This document shows, one piece after another, positions 29,231 to 40,355 of a stretch of 64,000 nt of DNA; the first letter of the stretch is position 1; every line of letters starts with the position of its first letter. Below the pieces are notes generated by a model. That model had not been told where the DNA came from. It saw only the letters and a list, made by a program, of their open reading frames with translations, and ran no database searches. Source of the stretch: Pyrrhosoma nymphula. Taxonomy: Eukaryota > Arthropoda > Insecta > Odonata > Coenagrionidae. The translations under genes were made by a program, and so were the position numbers. The stretch covers positions 47,095,559-47,159,558 of the forward strand of contig OY754332.1 of NCBI GenBank assembly GCA_963573305.1, written 5' to 3'.

Positions 29231-32200
29231 GGGAATCGAACATATGACCTAATGATCTAAAGGCGAAAATTTCATTTTTCAATTTCATTTCATTTCACAG
29301 GCCATGTCATTTACGAATGTATTTCTTTTTTCAATTTTCGATCATAAATTTTAAAACATGAAAGCAAAAAAAACTTCTTTTCGTGGTTTTCTAATAAATT
29401 ATCAACTTATTACGGCGAGGAAATTAATTGTAAAAAAAATTCTAATACGAAGTTTAATAATCAAACTTAATTCCTCTTGATCTATAGGTTAAAGACCTTG
29501 TGCTTTTACGTCCACGGCCACGACATAATGTTTGACAGGTGACGTTATTTACGAACGTGGTTGTTTTTTCAATTTTAGATTCTAAATTTAAAAACATTAA
29601 ACAAAATACTTCTTTTCGTGGTTTTCTAACAAATGAACACTTTTTTGAAAATTATTAACGCGAGAAAATTAATTCTATACAAAAACCTACATAGAAGCGT
29701 TCGAAAATTTAAAAAAGGTTTCTTTTTTCAATTTTCGAACCTATATTTTAAAACATTAAACAAAATACTTCTTTTCGTGGAATTCTAACAAATGAACACA
29801 TTTTACAATTTATTATGGCGAGAAAATTAATTATAAAAAAAATTCTACCAGGAAGGGAATCGAACTTATGACCTCTTGATCAAAACAAAATATGACCTTG
29901 TGCTTTAACATCCACGGCCACGAGGGAAAGTTTAACAGTCGATGTTATTCACGAACCAGTTTCTTTTTTCAATTTTCGATCCTAAATTTTAAAACATTAA
30001 AGAGAATACTTTTTTTCGTGGATTTATAACAAATGATTTATTTTTCAATGGATTAAGGCGAGAAAATTAATTCTAAAAAACATTCTGCATAGAAGGGAAT
30101 CGAACATATGACCTAATGATCTAAAGGCGCAAATTTCATTTTTCAATTATCGACTTTAACGTCCACGGCCTCGAGAGAATGTTTAACAGGCGATGTTATT
30201 TACGAATGAATTTTTCTTTTTTCAATTTTCGATCCTAAATTTTAAAACATGAAAGCAGAAAAAACTTCTTTACGTGGTTTTCTAATAAATTATCAACTTA
30301 TTAAGGCGAGGAAATTAATTGTAAAAAATATTCTAATACGAAGTCTAATAATATCGACGTCAACGTCGATATTATTAGACGTATCTAACGTCCACGGCCA
30401 CGACATAAAGTTATTTACGAACGTGGCTGTTTTTTCAATTTTAGATTCTAAACATAAAAACAATAAAATAAAATATTTCTTTTCGAGGTTTTCTAACAAA
30501 TGAACATATTTTTCAAATAATTAACGCGAGAAAATTAATTCTAAACAAAAACCTACATAGAAGCGTTCGAAAATTTAAAAAAGATTTCTTTTTTCAATTT
30601 TCGAACCTATATTTAAAAACATTAAACAAAATACTTCTTTTCGTGGTTTTCTAACAAATGAACACATTCTTCAATTTATTATGGCAAGAAAATGTATTAT
30701 TAACAAAAATCTACCACGAAGGGAATTTTACTTATGACCTAAAGGCGTAAAGACCTTGTGCTTCATTTCATGCTTTTGTACACGGACACGAGGGAAAGTT
30801 TAACATGCGATGTTATTTACGAACGTGGTTCTTTTTTCAATTTTCGATCCTTAAATTTAAAACATTAAACAAATACTTCTTTTAGTGGATATCTAACAAA
30901 TGAACACATTCTTCAATTTATTAATGCGGAAAAATTAATTGTAAAAATAATCTACCAAGAAGGTAATCGAACTTATGACCTCTTGATCTAAAGGCGTAAA
31001 GACATTGTGCTTTAACGTCCACGGCCACGAGAGAAAGTTTAACTGGCGATTTTTTTTACGAACGTGTTACTTTTTTCAATTTTTGATCCTCAATTTTAAA
31101 ACATTAAACAAAATACTTCTTTTCGTGGTTTTCTAACAAATGAACACATTTTAATATTTAATAATGTATTTTCGTGGTTTTCTAACAAATGATTTTAATA
31201 TAAATAGTTAGAAAAAAAATTCTACCACGAAGAGAAACGAACTTATGACCTCTTGATCAAAACAAAAATTAACCTTGTGCTTTAACAACCTCGGCCACGA
31301 GAGAAAGTTTAACAGTCGATGTTATTTACGAACGTGTTTCTTTTTTCAATTTTCGATCCTTAATTTTAAAACATTACACAAAATACTTGTTTTTGTGGTT
31401 TTCTAACAAATGAACACATTTTTTAAATTTATTATGGCGAGAAAATTATTATTAAAAAAATTCTACCAGGAAGGGAATCGAACTTATGACCTCTTGATCA
31501 AAGCAATAAATGACCTTGTGCTTTAACAACCTCGGCCACGAGAGAGAGTTTAACAGTCGATGTTTTTTACGAACGTGTATCTTTTTTCATTTTTCGACAG
31601 AAAGTTTAACAGTTTCTTCTTTACGTGTTCTTTACGTTCGTGTGTCTTTCGTACGTGAACTTTAGGAACGTGTTTCTTTTTTCAATTTTCGATCCTAAAT
31701 TTTAAAACATTACACAAATTACTTTTTTTTGGTTCTCTAACAAATAATTACATACTTCCATTTAATATGGCGAGAAAATTAATTATAAAAAAAATTCTAC
31801 CAGTAATGGAATCGAACTTATGACCTCTTTATCAAAACAAAAAATGACCTTGTGCTTTAACATCCTCGGCCACGAGAAAAGGTTTAACAGTCGATGTTAT
31901 TTACGAACGCGTTTCCTTTTCCAATTTTCGATCCTTATTTTTAAAACATTGAACAAAATACTTGTTTTTGTGGTTATCTAACAAATGAACACATATTTCA
32001 ATTTATAATGGCGAGAAAATTAATTATAAAAAAAATTCTACCAGTAAGGGAATCGAACTTATGACCTCTGAAGAGAAAGTTTTACAACCATTTTTTTTTC
32101 GAAGTCGTTTTTAACCGAACTTTTATCAATTTTACTATCCTATATTTTAAAACATTAAACAAAAAACTTCTTTTCGAGGTTTTCTAATAAATTAACACAT

Positions 32201-34170
32201 TTTTCAACTTATTAAGGCGAGGAAATTAATTGTAAAAAAAATTCTACTACGAAGGAAATCGAACTTATGACCTCTTGATCTGTAGGCTTAAAGACCTTGT
32301 GCTTTAACGTCCACGGCCACGAGAGAAAGTTAAACAAGTGATGTTATTTACAAACGTGTTTCTTTATTCATTTTTCGATCCTAAATTTTAAAATATTAAA
32401 CAAAAAACATATTTTTTTGTGGTTTTCTATCAAATGAACACAATTTTCAATTTATTAATGCGAGAAAATTAATTCTAAAAACATTCTACATAGACGCGAC
32501 CGATAATTCAAAAAAGGTTTCTTTTTTCTTTTTTCTATCCTTAATTTTAAGTCATTAAACAAAATGCTTCTTTTCGTGGTTTTTTAACAAATGAACACAT
32601 TTTTCAATTTATTAATGCGAGAAAATTAATTCTAAAAAAATTCTAATACGAAGGGAATCGAACTTGATCTAAATACGTAAAGACCTTTATGCTCTCACGG
32701 CCGTCCACGGCCACGTGAGAAAGTTTAATAGTCGATGTTACGAACGTTTCTTTTTTCAATTTTCGATCATATATTTTAAAATATTAAACAAAATACTGCT
32801 TTTTGTGGTTTTCTAAGAAATGAACACATTTTTCAATTCATTAAGGCGAGAAAATTAATTCTAAAAAAAATTCTACCAGGAAGGGAATCGAACTTATGAC
32901 CTCTTCATCTAAACATGTAATGACCTTGTGCTTGAACATCCACGGCCACGAGAGAAAGTTTAACAGACGATGTTCTTTACGAACGTGTTTCTTTTTTCAA
33001 TTTTCGATCCTAAATTTTAAGTCATTGAACAAAATACTTCTTCTCGTGCTTTTTTAACAAATGAACACATTTTTTAATTTATTAATGCGACAAAATTAAT
33101 TCGAAAAAAATTCTAATACGAAGGGAATCGAACTAATGATCTAAGTTTTGATCTAAAGATTTCTGCTTTAACGTCCTCGGCCACGAGAGAAAGTTTAACA
33201 GGCGATGTTATTTACGAACGTTTCTTTTTTCAATTTTTGATCCTAAATTTTAAAACATTTCGGTGTAATCTTAAGGCGTAATGTCCTTGTGCTTTAACGT
33301 CCACGGCCACGGCCACGTGTTTAACATGCAATGTCATTTACGTATGATTTTTTTCCCATTTGTGATCTTATATTTAAAAATATTAAAGAAATTACTTCTT
33401 TCGTCGTTTTCTAACATGAAAATATTTTTTAATTTAATATGTCGAGAGAAAAATTTTCTAAAAAAATTTTACGAACGGAATAGAACCTATTACCTTCTAA
33501 CGGCTTAAAGACCGCGGGCACGAGAGATACTTTAACAGGCGATTTATTTACGCAAGCGTTTTTTTTCAATTTGAGATATTAAATATTAAAACATTTTATA
33601 AATATCCTTTTCGTGGTTTTTTACAGATGAACACATTGCTAATTTATTATGGCGGGAAAAAATATTTAAAAAAAATTCTACCAACAGGAGAATCTATGAC
33701 CTTATCATCTTAAAGGGTAAAGTCAGTGTTCTTTGGCCTCCATGGCCACGAGCATTGTAAGGTTCATGGCCACGAGATATTTTAACAGGCAATGTTATTT
33801 ACGCACGTTTTTTTTTCAATATTAGATCTTAAATTTTAATACACTAATTAAATTACTTCTTTTCGTCGCTTTCTAACATATGAAAACATTTTTCAAATAT
33901 AACTTATCTTTATCTTATCTCGAACTTATCGTTCTAAGGGCGTAAAGAACTTGTGATTCCACGGCCACGAGAGAAGGTTTAACAGGCGATGTCATTTACG
34001 CACGTAACAGATAAACACATTTTTCAATTAATCATGGCGAGAAAAATTATTCTAAAAAAATTCTACCAACAACCTATGACCTTTCGATGCAAAATCGTAA
34101 AGACCTTGTTCTTTAACGTCAATGACCACGAGAAATATTTCAACAGGCAATATATTTTATATACGTAAGT
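29231..34170. repeat. Diverged edge of the satellite array
   Basis: The monomers continue in the same orientation but become progressively diverged, shortened and interrupted, and they fade out by about 34,170. Many carry an older form of the unit: CGTCCACGGCCACGAG instead of CAACCTCGGCCACGAG, TAAAGGCGTAAAGACC instead of the A-rich spacer, TACTTCTTTTCGTGG instead of the AATTGTTTTTGTGG type, and TACCACGAAGGG beside the B-box-like segment. A homogenised core with a decaying flank is the usual picture at a satellite margin. Examples of disrupted units lie at 31,600-31,660 and 33,280-33,330. Confidence 0.93.
30344..30379. repeat. Perfect inverted repeat (17-bp arms, 2-bp loop)
   Basis: The left arm 30,344-30,360 and the right arm 30,363-30,379 are exact reverse complements, separated by CA. 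The palindrome sits in a diverged satellite monomer exactly where the B-box-side sequence and spacer should be, so a local inverted duplication replaced part of that unit. Confidence 0.9.
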
Positions 34171-34428
34171 GTTTTTTATTTATTTATGATCGTTGTAAAA
34201 CATGAAACAAATTGTTTTCGTGTTTTTCTATGAACAAATTAGATTTTGACTGAACATTTCCATTTTATAGGGATATTTGTTCACTTTTCTTCTAATTTAA
34301 ATGTAAATGTTTAACTCAAACGCTGCTAATTCAATCGTTTTGAGGATACAGAAAATCCTAAAAGTACTTATAGGTTCATAAAATTACAAGAACATGTAAC
34401 GATGGACCTTACCTATATGGTTGTTAAA
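34171..34428. other. No recognisable feature
   Basis: AT-rich sequence just beyond the satellite edge. I see no open frame, repeat or known family here. Confidence 0.6.
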
Positions 34429-34552
34429 TAGTGGTGGAAAGGAATTGATAATCATAATATAGTGAAAACTGGATTCGGATTTCAGATTATATAAAAAAAG
34501 ATAAGGATTCAAGTCTCTGACTCTTTGAAATTCTGAATTCGACCCACCACTA
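34429..34552. mobile_element. Short MITE-like element with TAGTGGTGG ends
   Basis: The left end reads TAGTGGTGGAAAGGAATT and the reverse complement of the right end reads TAGTGGTGGGTCGAATTC, an imperfect terminal inverted repeat bounding 124 bp with no coding capacity. Immediately to the right, 34,563-34,579 pairs with 34,543-34,559 (17-bp arms, one mismatch, 3-nt loop). A second TAGTGGTGGGC end therefore faces the first, which suggests a second, partial copy. I found no clear target-site duplication, and the superfamily is unknown. Confidence 0.5.
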
Positions 34553-34689
34553 CCCAAAAATGTTTTGGATAGTGGTGGGCATTCTTAATGTTTAGCATTC
34601 CATTTGCAATGGTAGCAGCTTCCTATCTAGAGCCCAATCTATCTCTCTTCCAAAATCTGGGCAAGTTGAATTAATGAATGAAGAGCCAG

Positions 34690-35020
34690 TTATAAAGGTT
34701 ATTAACAATTCAACCTTTATTTACACGGGAGTGGCATTGGCCTGGCATTTGCCCGTAGTGAAGGGAAACCCGCAAAACCTTCACAGACCGCCTTAACAAT
34801 CATATTACATATTCTCATTCACATTTGGTATTATAGTTTGAGAAACATTTAAAATTTGTGGAATACATGTACAATAAAGTACGCTGTCATTGTCCATGGA
34901 CATACTACAATGACAATACTCATGAGCAGTACGAAATGTGGTGGACAAGCTCCCTGCCGAATGGGTTGAAACCGTAACCTTGGAAAGCCTGCCTACCTCC
35001 CAACTAAACCACTTCTCTCT
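34690..35020 (-). mobile_element. tRNA-derived SINE
   Basis: On the minus strand a tRNA-like head has A box TGGTTTAGTTGG (35,011-35,000) and B box GGTTTCAACCC (34,973-34,963). About 150-200 bp downstream is a body segment reading GGTTTTGCGGGTTTCCCTTC then GGCAAATGCCAGG (about 34,790-34,745). This kind of segment, a G-rich stretch, TTTCCCTTCACTAC and GGCAAATGCC, is a common body of tRNA SINEs in arthropods. It encodes no protein and would depend on a LINE for movement. The ends are approximate. Confidence 0.65.
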
Positions 35021-35149
35021 TCACAGATGGATGAGACATTCAAAATACAATGATCCATTACACAAATACAAATGACAAATAGCAAATGTCTGAGAACATT
35101 AACATATTGAAAGAAATTTCAGTATGTTCTCTTGATACAGCAGCAAATA

Positions 35150-35265
35150 CAAAACCACCATAAAAAGTAATAGAAGGGTGAAAAAGCTCCCGCCGAAGGG
35201 GTTCGAACCACAACCTTGGAAAGCCCACCCACCCTTCTACTACAACTAAAAGCAGCACGAAAAAT
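35150..35265 (-). mobile_element. Second tRNA-like fragment related to the adjacent SINE head
   Basis: The minus strand shares GGCTTTCCAAGGTT, a B box GGTTCGAACCC (35,209-35,199) and TTCGGC.GGGAGCTT with the SINE at 34,950-35,011, but the A-box side is altered. The B box here is closer to the canonical tRNA form than in the neighbouring copy. It is probably a truncated member of the same SINE family. A degraded tRNA pseudogene is possible. Confidence 0.55.
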
Positions 35266-35299
35266 ATACCACCATTAAAATAGATTGCATACCACACTC

Positions 35300-35945
35300 A
35301 TGCTCCAAACATTTACAGAGCTTTTTATTTGTTCTTTACAAATTGTGTGTGGTAAAAGTAAAGTGGGAGTGCCTGCCACCTATTCATTGCTGGCCTTGTA
35401 TCACTGCTCCAACTATATCAAACGTGGATCAAACGTGGTGTCTATGACCACCTGAGCTACTCAACTTTCTGCCTAATCCTGGATTATGTGCATAGTATCA
35501 CATGGTGATTTGCTCATGCACAAAATTTCATCATTCACACACTCAGCATTTCATTCGACCAGGTTAGTAAGGTGCACCTTCTACTACAACTACACCAAGC
35601 CATACAACTACAGTCAATATGACCATGCATTCATTCACACATTCACACACCAACCCTACCTAGCATTGCTTTTGGTCTCTACTCACTAAAAAATTCCTGT
35701 CCAAGTTGTTTCAGCTCATGTTTCAGCTAAGGAAAATACTGGCCAGTATTTTCAGATCATATATATTGCATGATCTGAGCTCTCAGACTAAATGTGGTGA
35801 TTGTTGGTTGTTGTGTTTTTAGTGCATGTTTCCATCAAGAAGAATTACACATAGCTGAGAATTCATTCTTAAATGATCACAGTGAATATGATACAAACAT
35901 GATAATATACTATCAAAAGTTATATAACTGTGTATATAATCTTTG
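35300..35945. other. No recognisable feature
   Basis: Moderately AT-rich unique-looking DNA with several short open frames (67 aa at 35,486-35,689, 60 aa at 35,794-35,976). Neither resembles a family I know, and neither has a convincing start context. Confidence 0.5.
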
Positions 35946-36049
35946 TTACATAAATTCATTCTTCTTCCTTCCGTGAGGGTCGATTTCTTCTCTGGTCATC
36001 TTCTTCACATCCTGGTGAGGCCTTTGAAGACTCGTCATATTTTCAGATC
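35946..36049 (-). CDS. Candidate terminal coding exon, unknown gene
   Basis: On the minus strand a possible branch site (CTAAT) and a T-rich tract ending in TTTTTAG precede 36,049. From there a frame with two leading nucleotides is open for 33 codons to a TAA at 35,948-35,946. The peptide is polar and charged, containing RPHQDVKKMTREEIDPHG. This resembles the module readable in the second satellite (…RIAATSREKVEEDD) and at 51.2 kb (…AREKNEADD), with the same two-nucleotide phase. I do not recognise the protein, and no AATAAA is obvious close downstream. It could be chance or a decayed exon. Confidence 0.35.
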
Positions 36050-36298
36050 CTAAAAATAGCCAGGGTAATGATTAGGATATAACAATGTAACAGTCCCACA
36101 ATATATGTAAACACATACAAAATTTGCAACAAAGTAACAAGATATGCATGCAAGGGACACATCAAGGCAATCAAATCATTTTTTTGTTGTTGCCCTATAG
36201 TAAGCTGGTGCATTTCAAAAATGGAAAAATGCTAATAAAATTATGAAGTATTTGCTAATAAAATAGTCTTTAAGAGCATGGTGCTGCTCTTCATTCAT

Positions 36299-36339
36299 TT
36301 TGCCACTTGGATGGCAATTTTTGCCATCCAAGTGGCAAA
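36299..36339. repeat. Perfect 19-bp-arm hairpin
   Basis: Arms 36,299-36,317 and 36,321-36,339 are exact reverse complements around a TTT loop (core GCCACTTGGATGGCAA). It lies in otherwise featureless DNA. It could be the collapsed remnant of a foldback MITE or a small RNA hairpin; nothing in the sequence decides. Confidence 0.9.
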
Positions 36340-37229
36340 CACCTTTTACCCTTGTAACCTTGATTTATCTCATACAGAACATACATAGATGAGAAAGCAT
36401 GTGTAGTACCTGGAGTAGCAGGTAGAGAAAACTGTGGGCAGTGTTATACAGAGGAGTAAAATAGGGTTTTCTATTCTGTTTTAGCCAATAAATATTTTTC
36501 AACTTCAATGCTGATGAAACGGTAGAAGCCTAAAATAGGACTGAAGCCTAAAATATGTAGGTATGGAATTAATGAACTCTGAAAGATTTGAAGATTTCAG
36601 AGATTAGCCAGCCATTTGGCCAAATGATTCAGTCATTGTTCATATAAGCTCTATGCATATGCACAAGTAACCAAAATTAATGAGATCAGTTGTGAAAGTA
36701 ACACTAAATAAAGTAACTAGAAATTAATCAGCAAATAGAAGATAAGTTCTGAAAGGAAGATGAGGTCTACCAGGATAAATTCAAGTAGAAAGGTTGCAAC
36801 AATAACATATGTAGATAGACACCGAAGGTGTACCCAGGTAACAATTGTGAGGAAACTGGATTCATCAGAAAAGAGATAAGGAGAAGGTAAGCTCCAGCCA
36901 AAGACATAGTCCAATAGGTGCAATTGCCCCCTCCCTCAAGACTTTTTATTTATTTTTTCATAGACCTAAAACTAAAAGCCAAAATTAGTTTATGCTTTGA
37001 AGTACGATGGTAGGCATATGTCTTACGCTAAATAAGAGTTTCTTTTTCATATTACACAGATGTAGTTTGTCACAATTTCCCGGGGCGAAACCGCCAAACT
37101 ACCCTTTTCCTCGGAAGTATTCCATACCTCCTGTGCCAGTGGTTTCCCCCCTGCCCTCCCCCCTCCCCCACAAACATCTGGTCTGGAGCTTACCCTGGCC
37201 AAAGAAGCATTTAAATCAAAGGAAAGTAA
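36340..37229. other. No recognisable gene
   Basis: Unique-looking DNA. A C-rich stretch (CCCCCCTGCCCTCCCCCCTC) lies near 37,147-37,170. The minus-strand 84-residue frame at 37,047-37,301 and the plus-strand 77-residue frame at 37,007-37,240 overlap each other and match no family I recognise. Confidence 0.5.
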
Positions 37230-37600
37230 CGGGAAGATAATTAACCTATGAAGAAACTTTCTGTGGAAACTCTTCGTTGTATGGTTCTGAAACTTAGCCA
37301 ATGAGGATGTGCAGAGATTGAAGGCTTTTGAGATATAGATTTTGGAGAAAGGATGAAGAAGACAGAGTAAGCTCTAATAAGGATGAAAAGTGAAGAGGTG
37401 TTGCATAAGGTGGAGGAGAAAATGAGGCTGGTTTGAAGGAGGTTTGAGGTTTAAAGGAGGCACAGGAAATGACTGGATGAGTAATGAGGAATTAGGGGCT
37501 GTTAAAGCAGGAGAAATTTCAGCAAGATTGTAGATTGATAACGTAGAAGATGGGATTTTGGACACAGTAGAGGAATGTAGAAGTTATAAAGGGTTTCTGA
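37230..37600 (+). pseudogene. RTE-type LINE remnant, C-terminal part of reverse transcriptase
   Basis: With frame changes the plus strand reads LYGSETLANEDVQRLKAFE, then EEVLHKVEEKMRLV. This matches the thumb and C-terminal segment of RTE/BovB-like reverse transcriptases, whose consensus has a tract of the type ALYGAETW…RLEAFEMW…RRM followed by NEEVL. The catalytic palm is absent, and several stops (for example just after the KAFEI segment) and frame shifts break it. It is a 5'-truncated dead copy. Two longer fragments of the same general type lie at 45,590-46,460 and 52,645-53,610. Confidence 0.6.
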
Positions 37601-38470
37601 TAAAGATACCATAAGGCAAGGAGTGTCTCGTCATTTTAGTTGCATCATTTTCGCCATGCATGCGAAGATTTTAAAGAATTCACATTTCGGGCTTTCTCCC
37701 GCAATTGTCCATAATTCATGGGGAGATATTTCGCCAGCGTTAAAGTCGGCTCCTTCAGGACGGAAGTGTCTAAACGAGCATGCTATAGCATGCTCGTTTA
37801 GGCATATATATCGTTTAGGTATACCTGATGCAACCATGGGCTTGGCAATCAAAGGGCAAAGGTGCCACGGAGTGAAAAAGTGCAGAATAATGCGTTCTCA
37901 ACTAATGTGCCTGTCTGAGGCGGCGAATTGTTTTTACGAATTCCAGGGATCAAAATTCTTCAAACATTGCGAGACCAACCTTTTCGTTATATTGTCTCTC
38001 ATTCAAGTTTGTATGTATTTCTTGTAAGTTTGCAAAGCAAGTTCTTTCACTTTATAATTATTTCACCTCTTCCACACACTTTTAAAACCTACACTTTGTA
38101 TTTTTCCTATAGCAAAGTAACTTTATTTTTAACGGCGCTATTGAATGAGTGGTCGTGAATTCTGTATGTTAGGTTGAGTGACTTATCCACATTTTGTGAG
38201 GACTGATGTAATAGTATCGTTGTCCGTAACATTTAAATTTCCCAATCCAATTCAATAAAAGAGGGATGCAGGTAAATAAGGTTTTAGATAAATGACCCTA
38301 GTAATTGGTGTGAACATGAGTGGTTGCCGTAAGCATGAGAGAATAAAGAGGTGCACGCAGACAGATAAGTCATTGAATCTAGCTTCCTTTCCATCCTGGC
38401 ATTCCCTCAACCATATATACAGGCGTTACCAGATCGCGGAAAGAATTGGCGGAAGGGAGCTGATAAATCC
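37601..38470. other. Unrecognised region with overlapping open frames around a palindrome
   Basis: A plus-strand frame of 134 residues (37,623-38,027) and a minus-strand frame of 73 residues (37,631-37,852) both cross the palindrome at 37,771-37,800, so both read the same peptide CLNEHAIACSFRH there. Neither matches a family I recognise. The minus frame (…SPHELWTIAGESPKCEFF…) has a less biased composition and could be the remnant of a repeated coding element. I see no clear promoter or splice signals. Confidence 0.4.
37771..37800. repeat. Perfect 30-bp palindrome
   Basis: The 30 bases are identical to their own reverse complement (15-bp half TAAACGAGCATGCTA), and pairing extends imperfectly outward. 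With no loop it could extrude as a cruciform. It may be the junction of two inverted element ends. Confidence 0.92.
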
Positions 38471-38473
38471 ATA

Positions 38474-38855
38474 CCCAGACAGCACATGAAATTTTGTATC
38501 CGTATACGACGGTGGACAAACAGGATACAAGAATTGCCATATGAAATGTTCGCAAGAGAATTTTATGAATATGCAAGCACTAGTTCTCGAGAGAATGCAC
38601 TAGTTCTTTTAATATTTAAAAGCTAGTGGAAAAATGTGGATGACATCGGCTATTTGGTATTCCTGCGCGCCTACCAGTTGTATCCTTTCGTACACGGTTC
38701 GTAGCTGATATTTGACTAATAATTATCGCGTTCGTACACGGTTTGGTATTGGATCGTATCTAGATGCGAAAGGATACAACGGGTACTAGTATCCAGTTCG
38801 TCACTGGATGGTATCTGCATACGAATTAGATACGACGGAATCTGTGCTATCTGGG
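38474..38855. mobile_element. MITE with CCCAGAYAGCACA termini and TA flanks
   Basis: The left end CCCAGACAGCACA (38,474-38,486) is inverted at the right end, TGTGCTATCTGGG (38,843-38,855), with 12 of 13 matching, and each end is flanked by TA. The 382-bp interior has a further inverted pair, GTTGTATCCTTTCG near 38,676 and CGAAAGGATACAAC near 38,766, plus repeated GTATCC and TACACGG words. There is no coding capacity. A TA duplication fits a Tc1/mariner-like origin among others; the superfamily is not settled. Confidence 0.7.
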
Positions 38856-39683
38856 TAGTTAATTATGTTAAATAAATCGCCAAATGATGTAGTAAAAATA
38901 TAATGGCAATAAAAATACACATAGCTTCGAATAAATATAAGATGTGCCTCATAGCCTCATACAAATAGATAGAACTCATAGCCTCATACAAATTTTACAA
39001 TACCCCCAAGATTGCTCCCCTGGATCAGCTCCTGCTTCAGATAGCATAATTTATCTCCAAAAACCGTTAACGGAGGTACAATTTTCATCGGTATCATTCT
39101 CCACGATCTCTACATTCCACCTGTCCAAAAACTTTTTGCCATTTAGTGACGAAAAGTGGATAGTTTTCCAAACTGACGGCTATATGGAAAATATGCCGAA
39201 TCACGCCCCATTTGTCATCAAGTAATTAGAATGAAATCATATTTCCTCCAAAGTTCGCATATTTATCTAACGATATGGAAGACGCCACAAATAACGAATG
39301 ACCTGCGAAGGATTTCTTTGGAAATGGGCGGAATCCCTTGCTCTATTTACCTATGATTGAGCAATAAAGAGATTTGAAGTGGGGTCGTGCCGGCTACCGT
39401 CTTAAATGACTATCTTAAGCGTCCATACTAGTTGCTCGTCTCTACTGACCGCGGAGAAAGAAAATTAAATTCTTCCAGAAAAATTCACAACTTTGGCTTT
39501 ATTTGAGTTTTCTAAATGGGCTGTAATTTTTCCAACACTATGATTGCCAAATTTACATCATTTCCACAGGAAACTGGAGGTGATAGTTATTATACGGTTG
39601 GCATTTTCTTTTTATGTTTATGATGCAAAGGCATTTTTTAATAATTCTTTCACAAATAACGACCAAAAAATCGTTGTCAAAGG
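38856..39683. other. No recognisable gene
   Basis: It contains a short local duplication (CCTCATAGCCTCATACAAAT at about 38,947 and again, partly, near 38,978) and a plus-strand 93-residue frame (38,944-39,225) with no family resemblance that I know. The sequence before 39,684 may be the flank into which the LINE inserted. Confidence 0.45.
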
Positions 39684-39762
39684 CCACAAAAGTTAGAGAA
39701 AACAAAAAAAACATTTTTTAAGGATTTATTGAAAAGGTTTGAAAATACAAAACTCAGAAATC
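39684..39762. repeat. Direct repeat copy A flanking the LINE/piggyBac nest
   Basis: This 79-bp stretch (core AAGGATTTATTGAAAAGGTT) is repeated in the same orientation at 45,407-45,483 with only a few differences. The two copies bracket the LINE and the piggyBac. Copy B lies inside the candidate pogo-like MITE at 45,341-45,537, so copy A may be the stump of another copy of that MITE. Confidence 0.8.
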
Positions 39763-39856
39763 TACATACTACCCCGCAAGCCGCCTCAATAGGCGTGTGG
39801 CGGGGGGTGTTAGGACACCAGCCGTTTACAAATAAAAAGGAAACGCTCTAATGAAA

Positions 39857-40289
39857 TTACACCTTGCATTTATCCCTTATTGTTCGGGGGAAAAACGAAT
39901 TCCCATACCTACCTGTTCGGCAAAATATCTCTCTTAATTTATCGTTTCTGTCGGACCTGGAAATATAGTGGGGTTCTAATATGATATTCTCCGTGTCGCT
40001 CTGAAAGATATCTATTCTCAATTGCTCAAGCAATCTAAGCCTAGCGCGCAGCCTCCGAGTCTCTAGCGGCTCCCAGCCTAATTCGTTTAACAAATGTGTA
40101 ACGCTGTCTGTACGGCCGTAGCTTTTTTTGACGAATCTGCACCGGATCCCATATGCTTGCTGCATATTCAAGGTGTGGCCGGACGAGTGCGAAATAGCAC
40201 CTCTCTTTTACTTTTTCATCTGAGAATCTTCCCACAATACGCTTGACGAATCCTAGCTTCTTCAGAGCTCTGCCACAAATATTTCTCAT
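39857..40289 (-). pseudogene. LINE ORF2 C-terminal region
   Basis: In one frame the minus strand reads ALKKLGFVKRIVGRFSDE and LVRPHLEYAASIWDP. After a shift near 40,100 the other frame reads RRLRARLRLLEQLRIDIFQ, LREIFCRTGRYGNSFFPRTI. This ordered tail, with LGF, RPHLEYA..WDP, RR..RL and NSFFPRT, is diagnostic of CR1/L2/Jockey-like elements. An expected WNSLP that usually follows the last motif is not readable. Confidence 0.88.
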
Positions 40290-40355
40290 ATGTGTTCCCC
40301 ACGATAGGTTTGAGATAATCGTAACTCCCAGATACTTAACTTCATCTGTCGCCTT

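Noticed and set aside
1..34170. CRISPR array
   Set aside because: Units are long, spacer-free and continuous, in eukaryotic DNA; this is a satellite.
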